64,000 nt of DNA, taken from positions 1-64,000 of the forward strand of contig JACDZI010000002.1 of NCBI GenBank assembly GCA_013426785.1, in the 5' to 3' direction. Shown here piece after piece: positions 17,232 to 25,560 of the stretch. The position numbers and the translations under genes were made by a program. The stretch comes from Rhodocyclaceae bacterium (GTDB lineage Bacteria; Pseudomonadota; Gammaproteobacteria; Burkholderiales; Rhodocyclaceae). Positions within the stretch are counted from its first letter, which is position 1. Every line of letters starts with the position of its first letter. The notes under the pieces are model-generated. The model had not been told where the DNA came from, did not search any database, and saw only the letters and a program-made list of their open reading frames with translations.

Positions 17232-18008
17232 ATGGCCACCCGTCCGCAGCTTTTTCTCGGTCATGTGATGCACCGGCGGTTGCGCCCGGCGGAGAATGCC
17301 TTCGTCTATCCGGTGTTCTATGTGCAGTTGCCAGTTCACCAGTTGGAGACGGCTGCTTGCGGCATCTTTTCCATCGATCGCTGGAACCTGCTGAGCCTGC
17401 ACAGCCGCGACCACGGTCGGCGCGACGGATCGCCTCTTTTGCCGTGGATCGAGGAGCAGTTGCGCGCCGCCGGCTTGCCGGCCGACGGCGAGATCATCCT
17501 GCAGACGTTCCCGCGTGTGCTGGGCTTTGTCTTCAATCCGGTGAGTTTCTGGTTCTGCCATGATCGGGCTGGCGCACTGATTGCCATCCTCGCCGAGGTC
17601 AACAACACCTTTGGCGGTACCCACAGCTACCTGCTGCACAACCCGGACGGTGCGCCGCTGGCCGACGGGCAGCAGTTACAGGCCGGCAAGCGCTTCCATG
17701 TTTCGCCCTTCTGCACCGTCAAGGGCGGCTACCGTTTCCGCTTTCGCCGCGCCGGTAAAGTCGAGGTCGCCCACATCGACTACGACGATGCCGAAGGCCC
17801 GCTGCTTCTGACCTTGATCTCAGGCCAGCCGGATGAATGGACCTCTGCAGCGCTGTGGCGGGCCTTCCTGCGCATGCCGCTGCTCACTTTTGGCGTCATC
17901 ACGCGTATCCATTGGCAGGCACTTAAGCTCTGGCTTAAGAAAGTGCCGTTTTATGGTGTGCATCCCTCCCCCGACCCTCAACTTTCACAACAGGAGCCAA
18001 CCCGATGA
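17232..18008 (+). CDS. DUF1365 domain protein
   Basis: 258 residues with the DUF1365 pattern: MHRRLRPAENAFVYPVFY near the N-terminus, FPRVLGFVFNPVSFWFCHD in the middle, HVSPFCTVKGGYRFRF later, and a C-terminal HWQALKLWLKKVPFYGVHP. The activity is unknown. Constant linkage with COG2907 and Cfa-like genes suggests a step in fatty acyl modification. It overlaps the next start by four bases. Confidence 0.88.
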   Translation: MATRPQLFLGHVMHRRLRPAENAFVYPVFYVQLPVHQLETAACGIFSIDRWNLLSLHSRDHGRRDGSPLLPWIEEQLRAAGLPADGEIILQTFPRVLGFVFNPVSFWFCHDRAGALIAILAEVNNTFGGTHSYLLHNPDGAPLADGQQLQAGKRFHVSPFCTVKGGYRFRFRRAGKVEVAHIDYDDAEGPLLLTLISGQPDEWTSAALWRAFLRMPLLTFGVITRIHWQALKLWLKKVPFYGVHPSPDPQLSQQEPTR

Positions 18009-19216
18009 ACCCGATGAATTCGGCGGTGACTCTCCCTGCCAGCCAAACGCTCCAGCAGAGCTTGGCGCGCGACACCCGCACGGTCCTCACCATGCTGGAG
18101 CAGCTCAAGCACGGCCGTCTCGAAGTGCGCCTGCCCGGTGGGGCGAACACCCTGTTTGGTAGCGGCGAGCATGGCATCACCCTGCATGTGCATGACGAGA
18201 CGCTGTTTTCCCGCGTCCTCGCCAAGGGCGACATCGGCCTGGCCGAAGCCTATCTCGACGGGATGTGGGAAGCGTCGGACCTGACCGGCTTCCTCAAGCT
18301 GCTGGCCAACAATCGCGCTGTAATCCGGCGGGCGGTCTATGGTTCCTGGCACAGCCTGCTCGCTGCCCGCATACGCCACGTACTGAACCGCAACAGCAAG
18401 ACCGGTAGCCGGCGCAACATCATGGCCCATTACGACCTGGGCAACGAGTTCTATCGCCTGTGGCTCGATCCGGGCATGAGCTATTCGGCAGCCCTGTTTC
18501 CACCCGACGAAGTGGGTTCGCTCGAAGCGGCCCAGTTCGCCAAGTATCGCCGCATCCTCGGCCGCCTGCAGGCGCAGCCGGGCGAACGGGTGCTGGAGAT
18601 CGGCTGCGGCTGGGGCGGCTTCGCCGAGCTGGCGCAGCAGGCGGGACTCGACCTTACCGGCCTGACGTTGTCGCCGGCCCAGCTCGACTGGGCGCAGCGC
18701 CGTGTTCCAAGCGCCGACTTGCGCCTGCGGGACTATCGCGATCTGCAGGAAAAATTCGACCATGTCGTCTCCATCGAGATGTTCGAGGCGGTCGGCGAGC
18801 GCTGGTGGCCAAGCTACTTCGCGGCCGTGGTCAAGGCGCTCAAACCGGGCGGTCGGGCGGTGATCCAGACCATCACCATCCGCGACGAGTTGTTCCCGGC
18901 CTATCGCAAGGGCACCGATTTTATCCAGCAGTACATCTTCCCCGGCGGCATGCTGCCCTCGCCTGGGGCTTTCCGCACAGCAGCGGCGCAGCAGGGATTG
19001 GTGGTCACGGACGAATTCGCCTTTGGCCATGATTACGCGCGTACCCTGAAGGCCTGGCGCCAAGCCTTCGACGCGCGCTGGCCGCAGATCGCCAAGCTCG
19101 GCTTCGACGAGACGTTCCGCCGGCTGTGGCGGCTGTATCTCAGCTACTGCGAGGCGGGTTTCCTGGCGGGGAATGTCGATGTCGTCCAGTTCGAGCTTGC
19201 ACATCTCCCTGCCTAG
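18005..19216 (+). CDS. cyclopropane-fatty-acyl-phospholipid synthase family methyltransferase
   Basis: 403 residues. The N-terminal lipid-binding domain (FSRVLAKGDIGLAEAYLDGMW) is followed by NIMAHYDLGNEFYRLWLDPGMSYS and the SAM-binding EIGCGWGGFAELAQQAGLDL. QQYIFPGGMLPS near the end is also typical of Cfa enzymes. It transfers a methyl or methylene group to unsaturated phospholipid acyl chains. With COG2907 and DUF1365 nearby, a furan or methylated fatty acid product is as likely as a cyclopropane. The start overlaps the DUF1365 stop (ATGA). Confidence 0.9.
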   Translation: MNPMNSAVTLPASQTLQQSLARDTRTVLTMLEQLKHGRLEVRLPGGANTLFGSGEHGITLHVHDETLFSRVLAKGDIGLAEAYLDGMWEASDLTGFLKLLANNRAVIRRAVYGSWHSLLAARIRHVLNRNSKTGSRRNIMAHYDLGNEFYRLWLDPGMSYSAALFPPDEVGSLEAAQFAKYRRILGRLQAQPGERVLEIGCGWGGFAELAQQAGLDLTGLTLSPAQLDWAQRRVPSADLRLRDYRDLQEKFDHVVSIEMFEAVGERWWPSYFAAVVKALKPGGRAVIQTITIRDELFPAYRKGTDFIQQYIFPGGMLPSPGAFRTAAAQQGLVVTDEFAFGHDYARTLKAWRQAFDARWPQIAKLGFDETFRRLWRLYLSYCEAGFLAGNVDVVQFELAHLPA

Positions 19217-20468
19217 CCCGGGGGTGAGTGCTCCGGGTCGGCCGGCGGCGCCCACGTCGCAAATACTGGCCTACGGCGTACTCGGCCTGCCGCTGGCCTT
19301 CGCGGCCCTGCCGATCTATGTGCATGTACCGCGCTTCTACGCAGAGGTTACGGGTCTCGACTTGGCGCTGCTGGGGGGGTTGTTGCTGGGTGCCCGCCTG
19401 CTCGATGCCTTCATCGACCCTTGGTTCGGTTGGCTAGCCGATCGTGTCTCGCGGCCCGGAATGGTTGCGCTCGCCCTGCCCCCGTTTGCGTTCGGTTTCG
19501 TGGGCCTGTTGAATCCATCCGCGAACCACCCCGCGCTGTGGCTGTTCGCTGCGCTGGCCCTCACCTATCTTGGTTTCTCGGCCGCTTCGGTCGCCTACCA
19601 GGCCTGGGGCGCGGATGTCGGCCGCGATGCGGGCGAGCGCACGCGGCTGACGGCCACCCGCGAAGGTTTCGGCCTGCTCGGCGTGGTGCTGGCGGCGGCC
19701 CTGCCGGGCGTGCTGGCGGCGGACCTGGCGACCGGTATCGCCCGGCTCGCCTGGATATTGCCGCCCCTGCTGCTGATCGCAGCCATCATCACGTTTGCAA
19801 AAGTCGGCGCTGGCGGCACGGCATTGCGCAGCGAACCGCTGTGGCCGAGCCTGCGTGCCGTCCTGGCAGCGCCGACTTTTCGCCGCCTCCTGGTAGTGTT
19901 CGTCGCCAACGGCATTGCCGCCGCGCTGCCAGCCACGCTGTTCCTGTTCTTTGTCGCCGACGTGCTGCAGGCCGAATCGGTCGGTGGGGCGCTGCTGGCG
20001 CTGTACTTCGTCGCTGGCGCGGCCTCACTGCCGCTGTGGGTTTTTTTCGCCGCACGCTTTGGCCGGGTCACGGCCTGGGGCGCCGCGATGGTGCTGGCCA
20101 TGGTCGCCTTCGCCGGGGCCAGCCAGCTCGGGGCCGGGGATGTCACGGCTTTCGCAGTGATCTGCATTGCCTCCGGGCTGGCTCTCGGCGCCGATCTTGC
20201 CCTGCCGGCGGCCATTGCAGCCGACCTCGGCGAACGACTGGGCCGGGCCGGCGCCTGCTTCGGCGTGTGGAATTTCGTCGCCAAGCTGAATCTGGCGCTG
20301 GCGGCCGGACTGGCCTTGCCGCTGTTGGCACTGCTCGATTATGTGCCGGGACAGCAAGGCGGGCTGCCGGCCCTGAGCTTTGCCTATGCCCTGCTGCCCC
20401 TGCTGTTCAAAGCCCTTGCCGTCGCGCTGCTGTGGCGCTGGCGGCATTCACTGGAGATTGACAAATGA
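19173..20468 (+). CDS. MFS transporter, COG2211 type
   Basis: 431 residues, twelve predicted helices, with the glycoside-pentoside-hexuronide family signature around LLLGARLLDAFIDPWFGWLADRVSR. Such transporters are frequent members of COG2907/DUF1365/Cfa clusters; their substrate there is unknown and may be a lipid. The ATG at 19173 overlaps the cfa-like gene by 44 bases, so the true start could be later. Two inverted copies of the dispersed repeat lie 34 bases apart in the central cytoplasmic loop ([10 protein letters not shown] and VLAAPTFRR). Confidence 0.85.
   Translation: MSMSSSSSLHISLPSPGVSAPGRPAAPTSQILAYGVLGLPLAFAALPIYVHVPRFYAEVTGLDLALLGGLLLGARLLDAFIDPWFGWLADRVSRPGMVALALPPFAFGFVGLLNPSANHPALWLFAALALTYLGFSAASVAYQAWGADVGRDAGERTRLTATREGFGLLGVVLAAALPGVLAADLATGIARLAWILPPLLLIAAIITFAKVGAGGTALRSEPLWPSLRAVLAAPTFRRLLVVFVANGIAAALPATLFLFFVADVLQAESVGGALLALYFVAGAASLPLWVFFAARFGRVTAWGAAMVLAMVAFAGASQLGAGDVTAFAVICIASGLALGADLALPAAIAADLGERLGRAGACFGVWNFVAKLNLALAAGLALPLLALLDYVPGQQGGLPALSFAYALLPLLFKALAVALLWRWRHSLEIDK
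19799..19822 (-). repeat. dispersed 24-base repeat, copy 7 (inside MFS gene)
   Basis: AAAAGTCGGCGCTGGC then GGCACGGC. It is read by the MFS gene as KVGAGGTA in the middle loop. Confidence 0.88.
19857..19880 (+). repeat. dispersed 24-base repeat, copy 8 (inside MFS gene)
   Basis: GCCGTCCTGGC then AGCGCCGACTTTT, one base from consensus. It is inverted relative to copy 7, 34 bases away, and read as AVLAAPTF. Confidence 0.88.
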
Positions 20469-20989
20469 AACTGATGCTTGCCGCCGCCGCATTCTCACTC
20501 GGTATCGCCGGCTGTTCTTCGATCGGCGTGGAGCAATACCGCGCCGAAACCCCGGTACTCAAGCTCGACCAGTACCTGAACGGCCAGCTTGACGCCTGGG
20601 GCATCTTCCAGGGCCGCGGCGGCGAGGTGAAAAAGCGATTCCACGTGGTCATCGATGCCAAGTGGAACGGCGATGTCGGCACCCTCGACGAACGCTTCAG
20701 CTGGTCCGACGGCACCACCTCGCAGCGCATCTGGACGCTGACAAAACAGCCGGATGGAACCTACCGCGGCAAGGCCGACGACGTGATCGGCGAAGCGATC
20801 GGCGAAGTCGCCGGCAATGCCCTGCGCTGGCGCTACGTGATGGCGCTGCCGGTGGATGGCAAGGTGTACAACGTCGATTTCGACGACTGGATGTTCCTGA
20901 TGGACGACAAGGTGATGCTCAACCGTTCCTACATGTCCAAGTGGGGTTTCCGCCTCGGCGAAGTGACGCTGACCTTCAGCAAGCGATGA
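20465..20989 (+). CDS. DUF3833 lipoprotein
   Basis: 174 residues. A lipoprotein signal with lipobox (SLGIAGCSS) is followed by the DUF3833 domain: YLNGQLDAWGIFQGRGGEV, RFHVVIDAKWNGD, and FDDWMFLMDDKVMLNRSYM with KWGFRLGEVTLTF at the end. The family is common in COG2907/Cfa operons and has a lipocalin-like feel, which suggests binding or transport of a modified lipid at the outer membrane. Start and stop overlap both neighbours by four bases. Confidence 0.88.
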   Translation: MKLMLAAAAFSLGIAGCSSIGVEQYRAETPVLKLDQYLNGQLDAWGIFQGRGGEVKKRFHVVIDAKWNGDVGTLDERFSWSDGTTSQRIWTLTKQPDGTYRGKADDVIGEAIGEVAGNALRWRYVMALPVDGKVYNVDFDDWMFLMDDKVMLNRSYMSKWGFRLGEVTLTFSKR

Positions 20990-21741
20990 ACCCTAAACTC
21001 ACTGACTGGCAGGACAAGCGCGTCTGGCTGGTCGGTGCCTCGGCGGGGATCGGTGCGGCCCTGGCGAAGTCCTTGGCTCAGCGGGGCGCGCGGTTGGCGC
21101 TGTCGGCACGCAACGCCAAAAAACTACAAGCACTCGGCATTGCCGATGCCCTGCTGTTACCTTGTGATGTGACCGACACCGCCAGTCTTGCTGCTGCCCA
21201 TGCCGGGTTGATTGCCGCTTGGGGTGGCGCCGACATGGTGATTTACCTGGCCGGCGACTATATGCCGATGGGCGCCGATAACTTCGATCTCAAGGTGGCC
21301 GAGCAGGTGGTCGCAGTCAATTTCAACGGGGCGATGAAACTGGCTTCCCTCGTCCTGCCCGACCTCAAGCCGGGCGGTGGCCTCGCGCTCGTCGCCAGCG
21401 TCGCCGGCTATCGCGGCCTGCCCAAGGCGCTCTGTTACGGGCCGGGCAAGGCGGCACTGATCCACTTCGCCGAATGCCTGCATCTCGACTTGGCACCCAA
21501 AGGGGTCGGCGTCTGGGTGATCAACCCGGGTTTCGTGGCGACACGGCTGACGGCGAAGAACGACTTCGAGATGCCGGCGCTCATCACCCCCGAACAGGCG
21601 GCGCAGGCGATCATCGCCGGTTTTGCCGCCGGGCGCTTTGAAATCCATTTTCCCAAGCGCTTCACTCGGGTGATGAAACTGGTCGCCCACCTGCCCTACC
21701 GCTGGTCTTTCCCCCTGATTCGCCGTTTTACCGGAGCCTGA
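20986..21741 (+). CDS. short-chain dehydrogenase/reductase
   Basis: 251 residues with a Rossmann NAD(P) site (WLVGASAGIGAALAKSLAQ), an active-site region SVAGYRGLPKALCYGPGKAAL with the Tyr-x3-Lys pair, and INPGFVATRLTAKNDF after it. It lies in the light-responsive lipid operon and probably acts on a lipid or aldehyde. The ATG overlaps the DUF3833 stop (ATGA). Confidence 0.88.
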   Translation: MNPKLTDWQDKRVWLVGASAGIGAALAKSLAQRGARLALSARNAKKLQALGIADALLLPCDVTDTASLAAAHAGLIAAWGGADMVIYLAGDYMPMGADNFDLKVAEQVVAVNFNGAMKLASLVLPDLKPGGGLALVASVAGYRGLPKALCYGPGKAALIHFAECLHLDLAPKGVGVWVINPGFVATRLTAKNDFEMPALITPEQAAQAIIAGFAAGRFEIHFPKRFTRVMKLVAHLPYRWSFPLIRRFTGA

Positions 21742-21742
21742 C

Positions 21743-22159
21743 ATGAAACTGGATGCCCTGATCGACTTCTTCCAGAGTTTTGTCCCGGAGAGCGTTGCGC
21801 GCTTTCCCGAGTTCTACGCCGAGGACGCCTGGTTCAAGGACCCGTTCAACGAGGTCTGCGGAATTTTGGCCATCCAGCGCATCTTTACACACATGTTTTG
21901 CCAGGTGCAGGAGCCGCGCTTTGTGGTGACCGAGCAGGTCGCCGATGCCGGCGGCGCGATGCTGACCTGGGATTTTCATTTCCGGGTGCGCGGCCGCCGC
22001 GAACCGCTGCTGATCCGCGGCGTGTCGCACCTCAAGTTCGATGCTGCCGGCAAGGTGAATTTCCACCGCGACTACTGGGATGCCGCCGAGGAACTCTACG
22101 AAAAGCTGCCGGTGCTCGGCCTGCTGATGCGCGGCTTGCGCAAGGCCTTGGCGGCCTAG
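21743..22159 (+). CDS. nuclear transport factor 2-like (SnoaL fold) protein
   Basis: 138 residues of a cone-shaped alpha+beta barrel family: LIDFFQSFVPESVARFPEFYAEDAWFKDPF at the N-terminus, MLTWDFHFRVRGR in the middle, and HLKFDAAGKVNFHRDYWDAA toward the end. This version commonly closes COG2907/Cfa operons. It could be a small isomerase or a lipid binder; nothing in the sequence decides. It begins one base after the SDR stop. Confidence 0.82.
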   Translation: MKLDALIDFFQSFVPESVARFPEFYAEDAWFKDPFNEVCGILAIQRIFTHMFCQVQEPRFVVTEQVADAGGAMLTWDFHFRVRGRREPLLIRGVSHLKFDAAGKVNFHRDYWDAAEELYEKLPVLGLLMRGLRKALAA

Positions 22160-22172
22160 CTGGCGTCGTAGG

Positions 22173-22622
22173 ACACCAATACCACTTCCGCTGCCTGTTG
22201 CCGCAGTGTTTCAACGCCCGCTTCGAGCAGGTGTGCCAACGCCTCGTGACGCTACGCAAGCAGGGAACGAAGGCATCCGGTTTGGCTTCATGCGCTCCGA
22301 CCCTGCCGGATACGTGACCAAACGCTTCCCCTTGCCGGGGATGCCGCTGCCGCGCTACGGCACCGGATGCCCGCTATGGGCGGCTTACCGGGCTTTTCAG
22401 ATGCCCGGTACCTTGCTGCACCAACTCGTGGAAATGCCGGGGAGCGACCCCTTACTGTTGGTGGCGCGCGCTGTGGAGAAGGAGCGTGCCGACTACGGCA
22501 TGCCGCCGCACTTCCTGTCCTTCATGCTCGTGTGCGACGCTATTTTGCTTACCGCCAGACTGCCCCGATCATCTCGGCGACGCTCGGGAAGGTTTCTCCC
22601 CGTGCAGGGTAACCGTCAGTAA
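22173..22622 (+). pseudogene. decayed C-terminal fragment of an ScfR/DUF2083-type XRE regulator
   Basis: Pieces of the DUF2083 region appear in three successive frames. FNARFEQVCQRLVTLRKQG comes first, near 22210-22265. IRFGFMRSDPAGYVTKRFP continues to YGTGCPLWAAYRAFQMPG, HQLVEMPGSDPLLLVARAV and PHFLSFMLVCDA, near 22280-22545. RYFAYRQTAPIISATLGKV follows. This is the conserved end of short-chain fatty acyl regulators, which control propionate or acetate genes. The N-terminal DNA-binding half is absent. The fragment fills the gap between the lipid operon and metW. Confidence 0.7.
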
Positions 22623-22644
22623 AAGTCGGCTCCGGCAGGACGGC
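22621..22644 (-). repeat. dispersed repeat, copy 9, GGAGCC variant
   Basis: AAAAGTCGGCTCC then GGCAGGACGGC on the plus strand. It lies at the end of the ScfR-like fragment and 4 bases from the metW stop. Confidence 0.88.
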
Positions 22645-22647
22645 AAA

Positions 22648-23304
22648 TCAGAAGACTTGGGCGGGGTCGGAAAAAGGCGCAGGAGCAACTAGCCGGGTAG
22701 CGCCGCCACCGTTGCTGCGACCGAGACGATAGACGGCCAGGCTGCCGAGGAAGTTGGGCTCTTCCAGCATGAGCTGCCCGCGCTCGTCGAGTACCTGGCG
22801 ATCACGGATAACGATGTCCATGTCCGTGCACAGGCTCTCGAAGTCGAGCATGGTGAAGAAGCGAACGTTGGGAGTGTCGTACCACTGGTAGGGCAGGTCG
22901 TCCGACACCGGCATGTGGCCGTTCAGCACCGCCATGCGGTTTTTCCAGTAGGCGAAGTTGGGGAAGGACACCACCACCTCGCGGCCAACGCGCAGCATCT
23001 CGGCGAGGATCTGCTGGGTGTGGCGCACGGTCTGCAGCGTCAGCGAGAGCACGACATGATCGAAGGCACCATCCTCAAAACCGGCCAGGCCGGCATCGAG
23101 GTCGCTCTGGATGACGCTGATGCCGTTTTCGATGGCGGCCAGCACGTGACCGGGATCGCGTTCCACGCCCCAGCCGCGAATGCCGCGCGCCGCCAGTAAC
23201 TTGAGCAATTCGCCCTCGCCGCAACCGAGGTCGAGCACCGTCTCGCCAGGCTTCATCCAGCTGGCGATGACGCCGAAATCGGGGCGCTTCAGGGGATGGC
23301 TCAT
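22648..23304 (-). CDS. metW: methionine biosynthesis protein MetW
   Basis: 218 residues with a SAM-methyltransferase fold: [20 protein letters not shown], then [11 protein letters not shown], and the MetW-specific [19 protein letters not shown] with [20 protein letters not shown]. MetW is needed with MetX for acylation of homoserine in many proteobacteria. The ATG overlaps the metX stop (ATGA). The C-terminal tail after [10 protein letters not shown] is longer than usual and ends against a repeat copy. Confidence 0.93.
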   Translation of the reverse strand: MSHPLKRPDFGVIASWMKPGETVLDLGCGEGELLKLLAARGIRGWGVERDPGHVLAAIENGISVIQSDLDAGLAGFEDGAFDHVVLSLTLQTVRHTQQILAEMLRVGREVVVSFPNFAYWKNRMAVLNGHMPVSDDLPYQWYDTPNVRFFTMLDFESLCTDMDIVIRDRQVLDERGQLMLEEPNFLGSLAVYRLGRSNGGGATRLVAPAPFSDPAQVF

Positions 23305-24431
23305 AGCTCGATATTTCGGAGGTAAGCCGCTACCACGGCGTGATAGTGGGCGTCGTCCATCAGGAAGGCGTCGTGGCCGTGCGGGCTGGTGATCTCGGCA
23401 TAGCTGACATCGTGTTTGTACTTCATCAGCGCATTGACGATCTCGCGGCTGCGCTCCGGCGAGAAGCGCCAGTCGGTGGTGAAGGAAACGACCAGGAATT
23501 TCGCTTGGGCGACGGCCAGCGCTGCGGCCAGGTCGCCACCGGCGACGCGCGCCGGGTCGAAGTAGTCGAGCGCACGCGTCATCAACAGGTAGGTATTGGC
23601 GTCGAACCAGCCGGCGAACTTGTCGCCCTGGTAATGCAGGTAGGACTCGATCTCGAATTCGACGTCGAAGCCGTAGGAACCGGCACCGGCGCGCCGCTTG
23701 CGACCGAACTTCTCGGCCATCTGGTCCTCGGCGAGGTAGGTGATGTGGCCGAGCATGCGCGCCAGGCGCAGGCCGCGCCAGGGGTGGGTGTCGTACTCGT
23801 AATAATGGCCGGCATGGAAATCCGGATCGGTGATGATGGCCTGGCGCGCCACGTCGTTGAAGGCGATGTTTTCGGCCGTCAGGTTGGGTGCGGCGGCGAT
23901 CACCAGCGCGTGACGGATGCGTTCCGGATAGGTAATGGTCCAGCGTAGCGCCTGCATGCCACCGAGCGAACCGCCCATTACTGCGGCCCATTGCCGGATG
24001 CCCAGTCGATCGGCCAGCCGCGCCTGCGCATGCACCCAATCCACCACGGCGACCAGCGGGAAGTCGGCGCCCCACGGCTTGCCGTTCGTTGGATTGAGCG
24101 ATTTCGGGCCGGTTGAGCCGTGGCAGCCGCCGATGTTATTGACGCCGACAATGAAAAAACGGTCGGTGTCGAGCGGCCGCCCCGGGCCGACGATGTTGTC
24201 CCACCAGCCGAGGGTCTTCTCGATGTTGTCCGGATCGGTATGGCCGGCGACATGGTGATGGCCGGACAACGCGTGGCAGATCAGGATGGCGTTGCTGGCA
24301 TCGGCATTGAGGGTGCCGTAAGTTTCATAGACCAGATCGTAGTGGTTCAGCACACCACCGCTGCGCAGTTCCAGCGGCGTGTCGAAAGCCATCCGCTGCG
24401 CTGCGACGAGTCCAACGCCGCCCCGGGACAT
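23301..24431 (-). CDS. metX: homoserine O-acyltransferase
   Basis: 376 residues, an alpha/beta hydrolase-fold transferase that activates homoserine for methionine synthesis. The nucleophile serine is in [25 protein letters not shown] and [17 protein letters not shown] are family signatures, and the Asp and His of the triad lie in the C-terminal part ([24 protein letters not shown]). Whether acetyl- or succinyl-CoA is used cannot be told safely. It is cotranscribed with metW. Confidence 0.94.
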   Translation of the reverse strand: MSRGGVGLVAAQRMAFDTPLELRSGGVLNHYDLVYETYGTLNADASNAILICHALSGHHHVAGHTDPDNIEKTLGWWDNIVGPGRPLDTDRFFIVGVNNIGGCHGSTGPKSLNPTNGKPWGADFPLVAVVDWVHAQARLADRLGIRQWAAVMGGSLGGMQALRWTITYPERIRHALVIAAAPNLTAENIAFNDVARQAIITDPDFHAGHYYEYDTHPWRGLRLARMLGHITYLAEDQMAEKFGRKRRAGAGSYGFDVEFEIESYLHYQGDKFAGWFDANTYLLMTRALDYFDPARVAGGDLAAALAVAQAKFLVVSFTTDWRFSPERSREIVNALMKYKHDVSYAEITSPHGHDAFLMDDAHYHAVVAAYLRNIEL

Positions 24432-24439
24432 GGCCTGAC

Positions 24440-24952
24440 TCAGGACTGGATGCGGCGCGCGCCGTTATAACGGCGCGCCCAGTAGCTGCCGCTCATATCC
24501 TCGACACGCACCTTGGCACCCGGCTTGGGCGCATGGACAAACAGGTTATTGCCAAGATAGATGCCGACATGCGAGAAGGCGCGTCGCATGGTGTTGAAGA
24601 AGACCAGGTCGCCGGGCTTCAGTTCGGTCTTGGCGATGATTGCGCCAGCCTGGCTGATGGCTTTGGCGCTATGGGGCAGCAGCAGCCCGAGGCTCTTGTT
24701 GTACACGTGGCGCACGAAGCCGGAACAGTCGAACCCGGTTTCGGGGGAACTGCCGCCGCGGCGGTAGCGAATGCCGAGATAGTTGAGCGCTTCATCCAGG
24801 GTGGCGTGCGCACCATCGACGGCACGCATCATCAGTGAGGGCGGCGGTTCGGCAAGTGTCAGGGAAGGCTGGAGATCGGTCACCTCGTCGGCGCGGGCGC
24901 TGGTGCTGAACAGGCTCAGCGCGACAAGGAATACAGTCAGGGTTTTTTGCAT
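24440..24952 (-). CDS. NlpC/P60 family cell-wall hydrolase
   Basis: 170 residues. A signal peptide ([20 protein letters not shown]) is followed by a C40 peptidase domain: [23 protein letters not shown] with the catalytic Cys, [21 protein letters not shown] with the first His, and [17 protein letters not shown]. It should cleave peptidoglycan stem peptides in the periplasm. It lies 8 bases upstream of metX on the same strand. A second, shorter relative is at 52749-53237. Confidence 0.9.
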   Translation of the reverse strand: MQKTLTVFLVALSLFSTSARADEVTDLQPSLTLAEPPPSLMMRAVDGAHATLDEALNYLGIRYRRGGSSPETGFDCSGFVRHVYNKSLGLLLPHSAKAISQAGAIIAKTELKPGDLVFFNTMRRAFSHVGIYLGNNLFVHAPKPGAKVRVEDMSGSYWARRYNGARRIQS

Positions 24953-25025
24953 AAGTGCGGCACTTTAGTGTCAAAGCCGTCCGAGGTAAACCCCTTCAGG
25001 ACATTTTCCGTGCTGCGATGCAGCA

Positions 25026-25049
25026 AAAAGTCGGCGCTGGCGGGACGGC
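25026..25049 (-). repeat. dispersed 24-base repeat, copy 10 (left border of the restriction island)
   Basis: AAAAGTCGGCGCTGGC then GGGACGGC, a perfect copy, 8 bases from the stop of the broken XRE gene. Confidence 0.92.
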
Positions 25050-25056
25050 GGAAACT

Positions 25057-25433
25057 CTACTTTGAAGCCCACTGCCGCCGTAGCAGCAAAGCGATGAACT
25101 CATCGGTGAGCGCCCGATTCTCAGGTGAGAGAGAAGCATACTTGGCAGTCAGTGTGCTGACTGCTCGCTGACTCGGGTCCCCCGGAGCGGATTTCGCTCC
25201 CGCCCCGGTAGCCGTTTCTGCCTGTACATGAAGATCGGCAACCGTAACGCCAAGGGCTTGGGCGATGCGTTCCAGTGCCTCTGGCGAATAGCCTTGGCGG
25301 CCGCGCTCGATGCGTGAAGATTGCTGACATTGGTATTCGCGGCGAATGCCACCTCCTCAAGCGTCTCCTTGCGCGCCTCCCTGATAGCTCGAATAACTTG
25401 CCCAATGTGCATGGGCTGAATGTTGGTGTGCAT
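25057..25433 (-). pseudogene. XRE-family regulator of the restriction system, frameshifted
   Basis: The frame begins MHTNIQPMHIGQVIRAIREA and runs through ETLEEVAFAANTNVSN, a helix-turn-helix. Near 25311-25318 one base appears to be missing. The next frame then continues IERGRQGYSPEALERIAQAL, GVTVADLHVQAETATGAG and so on to FIALLLRRQWASK and TAG at 25057. The rejoined protein would be about 125 residues, normal for a controller-type XRE regulator. It is divergent from the nuclease-methyltransferase gene. Decay and read error cannot be separated here. Confidence 0.75.
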
Positions 25434-25487
25434 TGACGCCTCGCGCAAAGCGCGACACGTCAATTAAAATGACTTAACACGTCAATT
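25432..25487. promoter_or_regulatory. operator half-sites between XRE gene and restriction genes
   Basis: ACACGTCAATT occurs twice in direct orientation (25455-25465 and 25477-25487). An inverted half-site ATTGACG overlaps the XRE start codon (25432-25438). Such spaced CGTCAAT half-sites fit binding by the adjacent XRE regulator. Confidence 0.55.
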
Positions 25488-25560
25488 CTTTGCCATGGCA
25501 AGGCGTAAGCAAGCCGCCATGCACCACAGTTCCCGCACAGGACATTCAGGAAAGAAACCC

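Noticed and set aside
18699..18721. A weak repeat-like stretch in the cfa-like gene
   Set aside because: Five of 23 positions differ, mainly in the core; only GCGCCGACTT is shared, which can arise by chance at this GC content.
22648..24075. A single 475-codon minus-strand frame covering metW and part of metX
   Set aside because: The upstream half is an out-of-frame reading of metX; MetW begins at 23304 with its normal N-terminus.
24061..24078. AAGTCGGCGC near ACGGC in metX
   Set aside because: The spacing between the two parts is four bases too short for the family.
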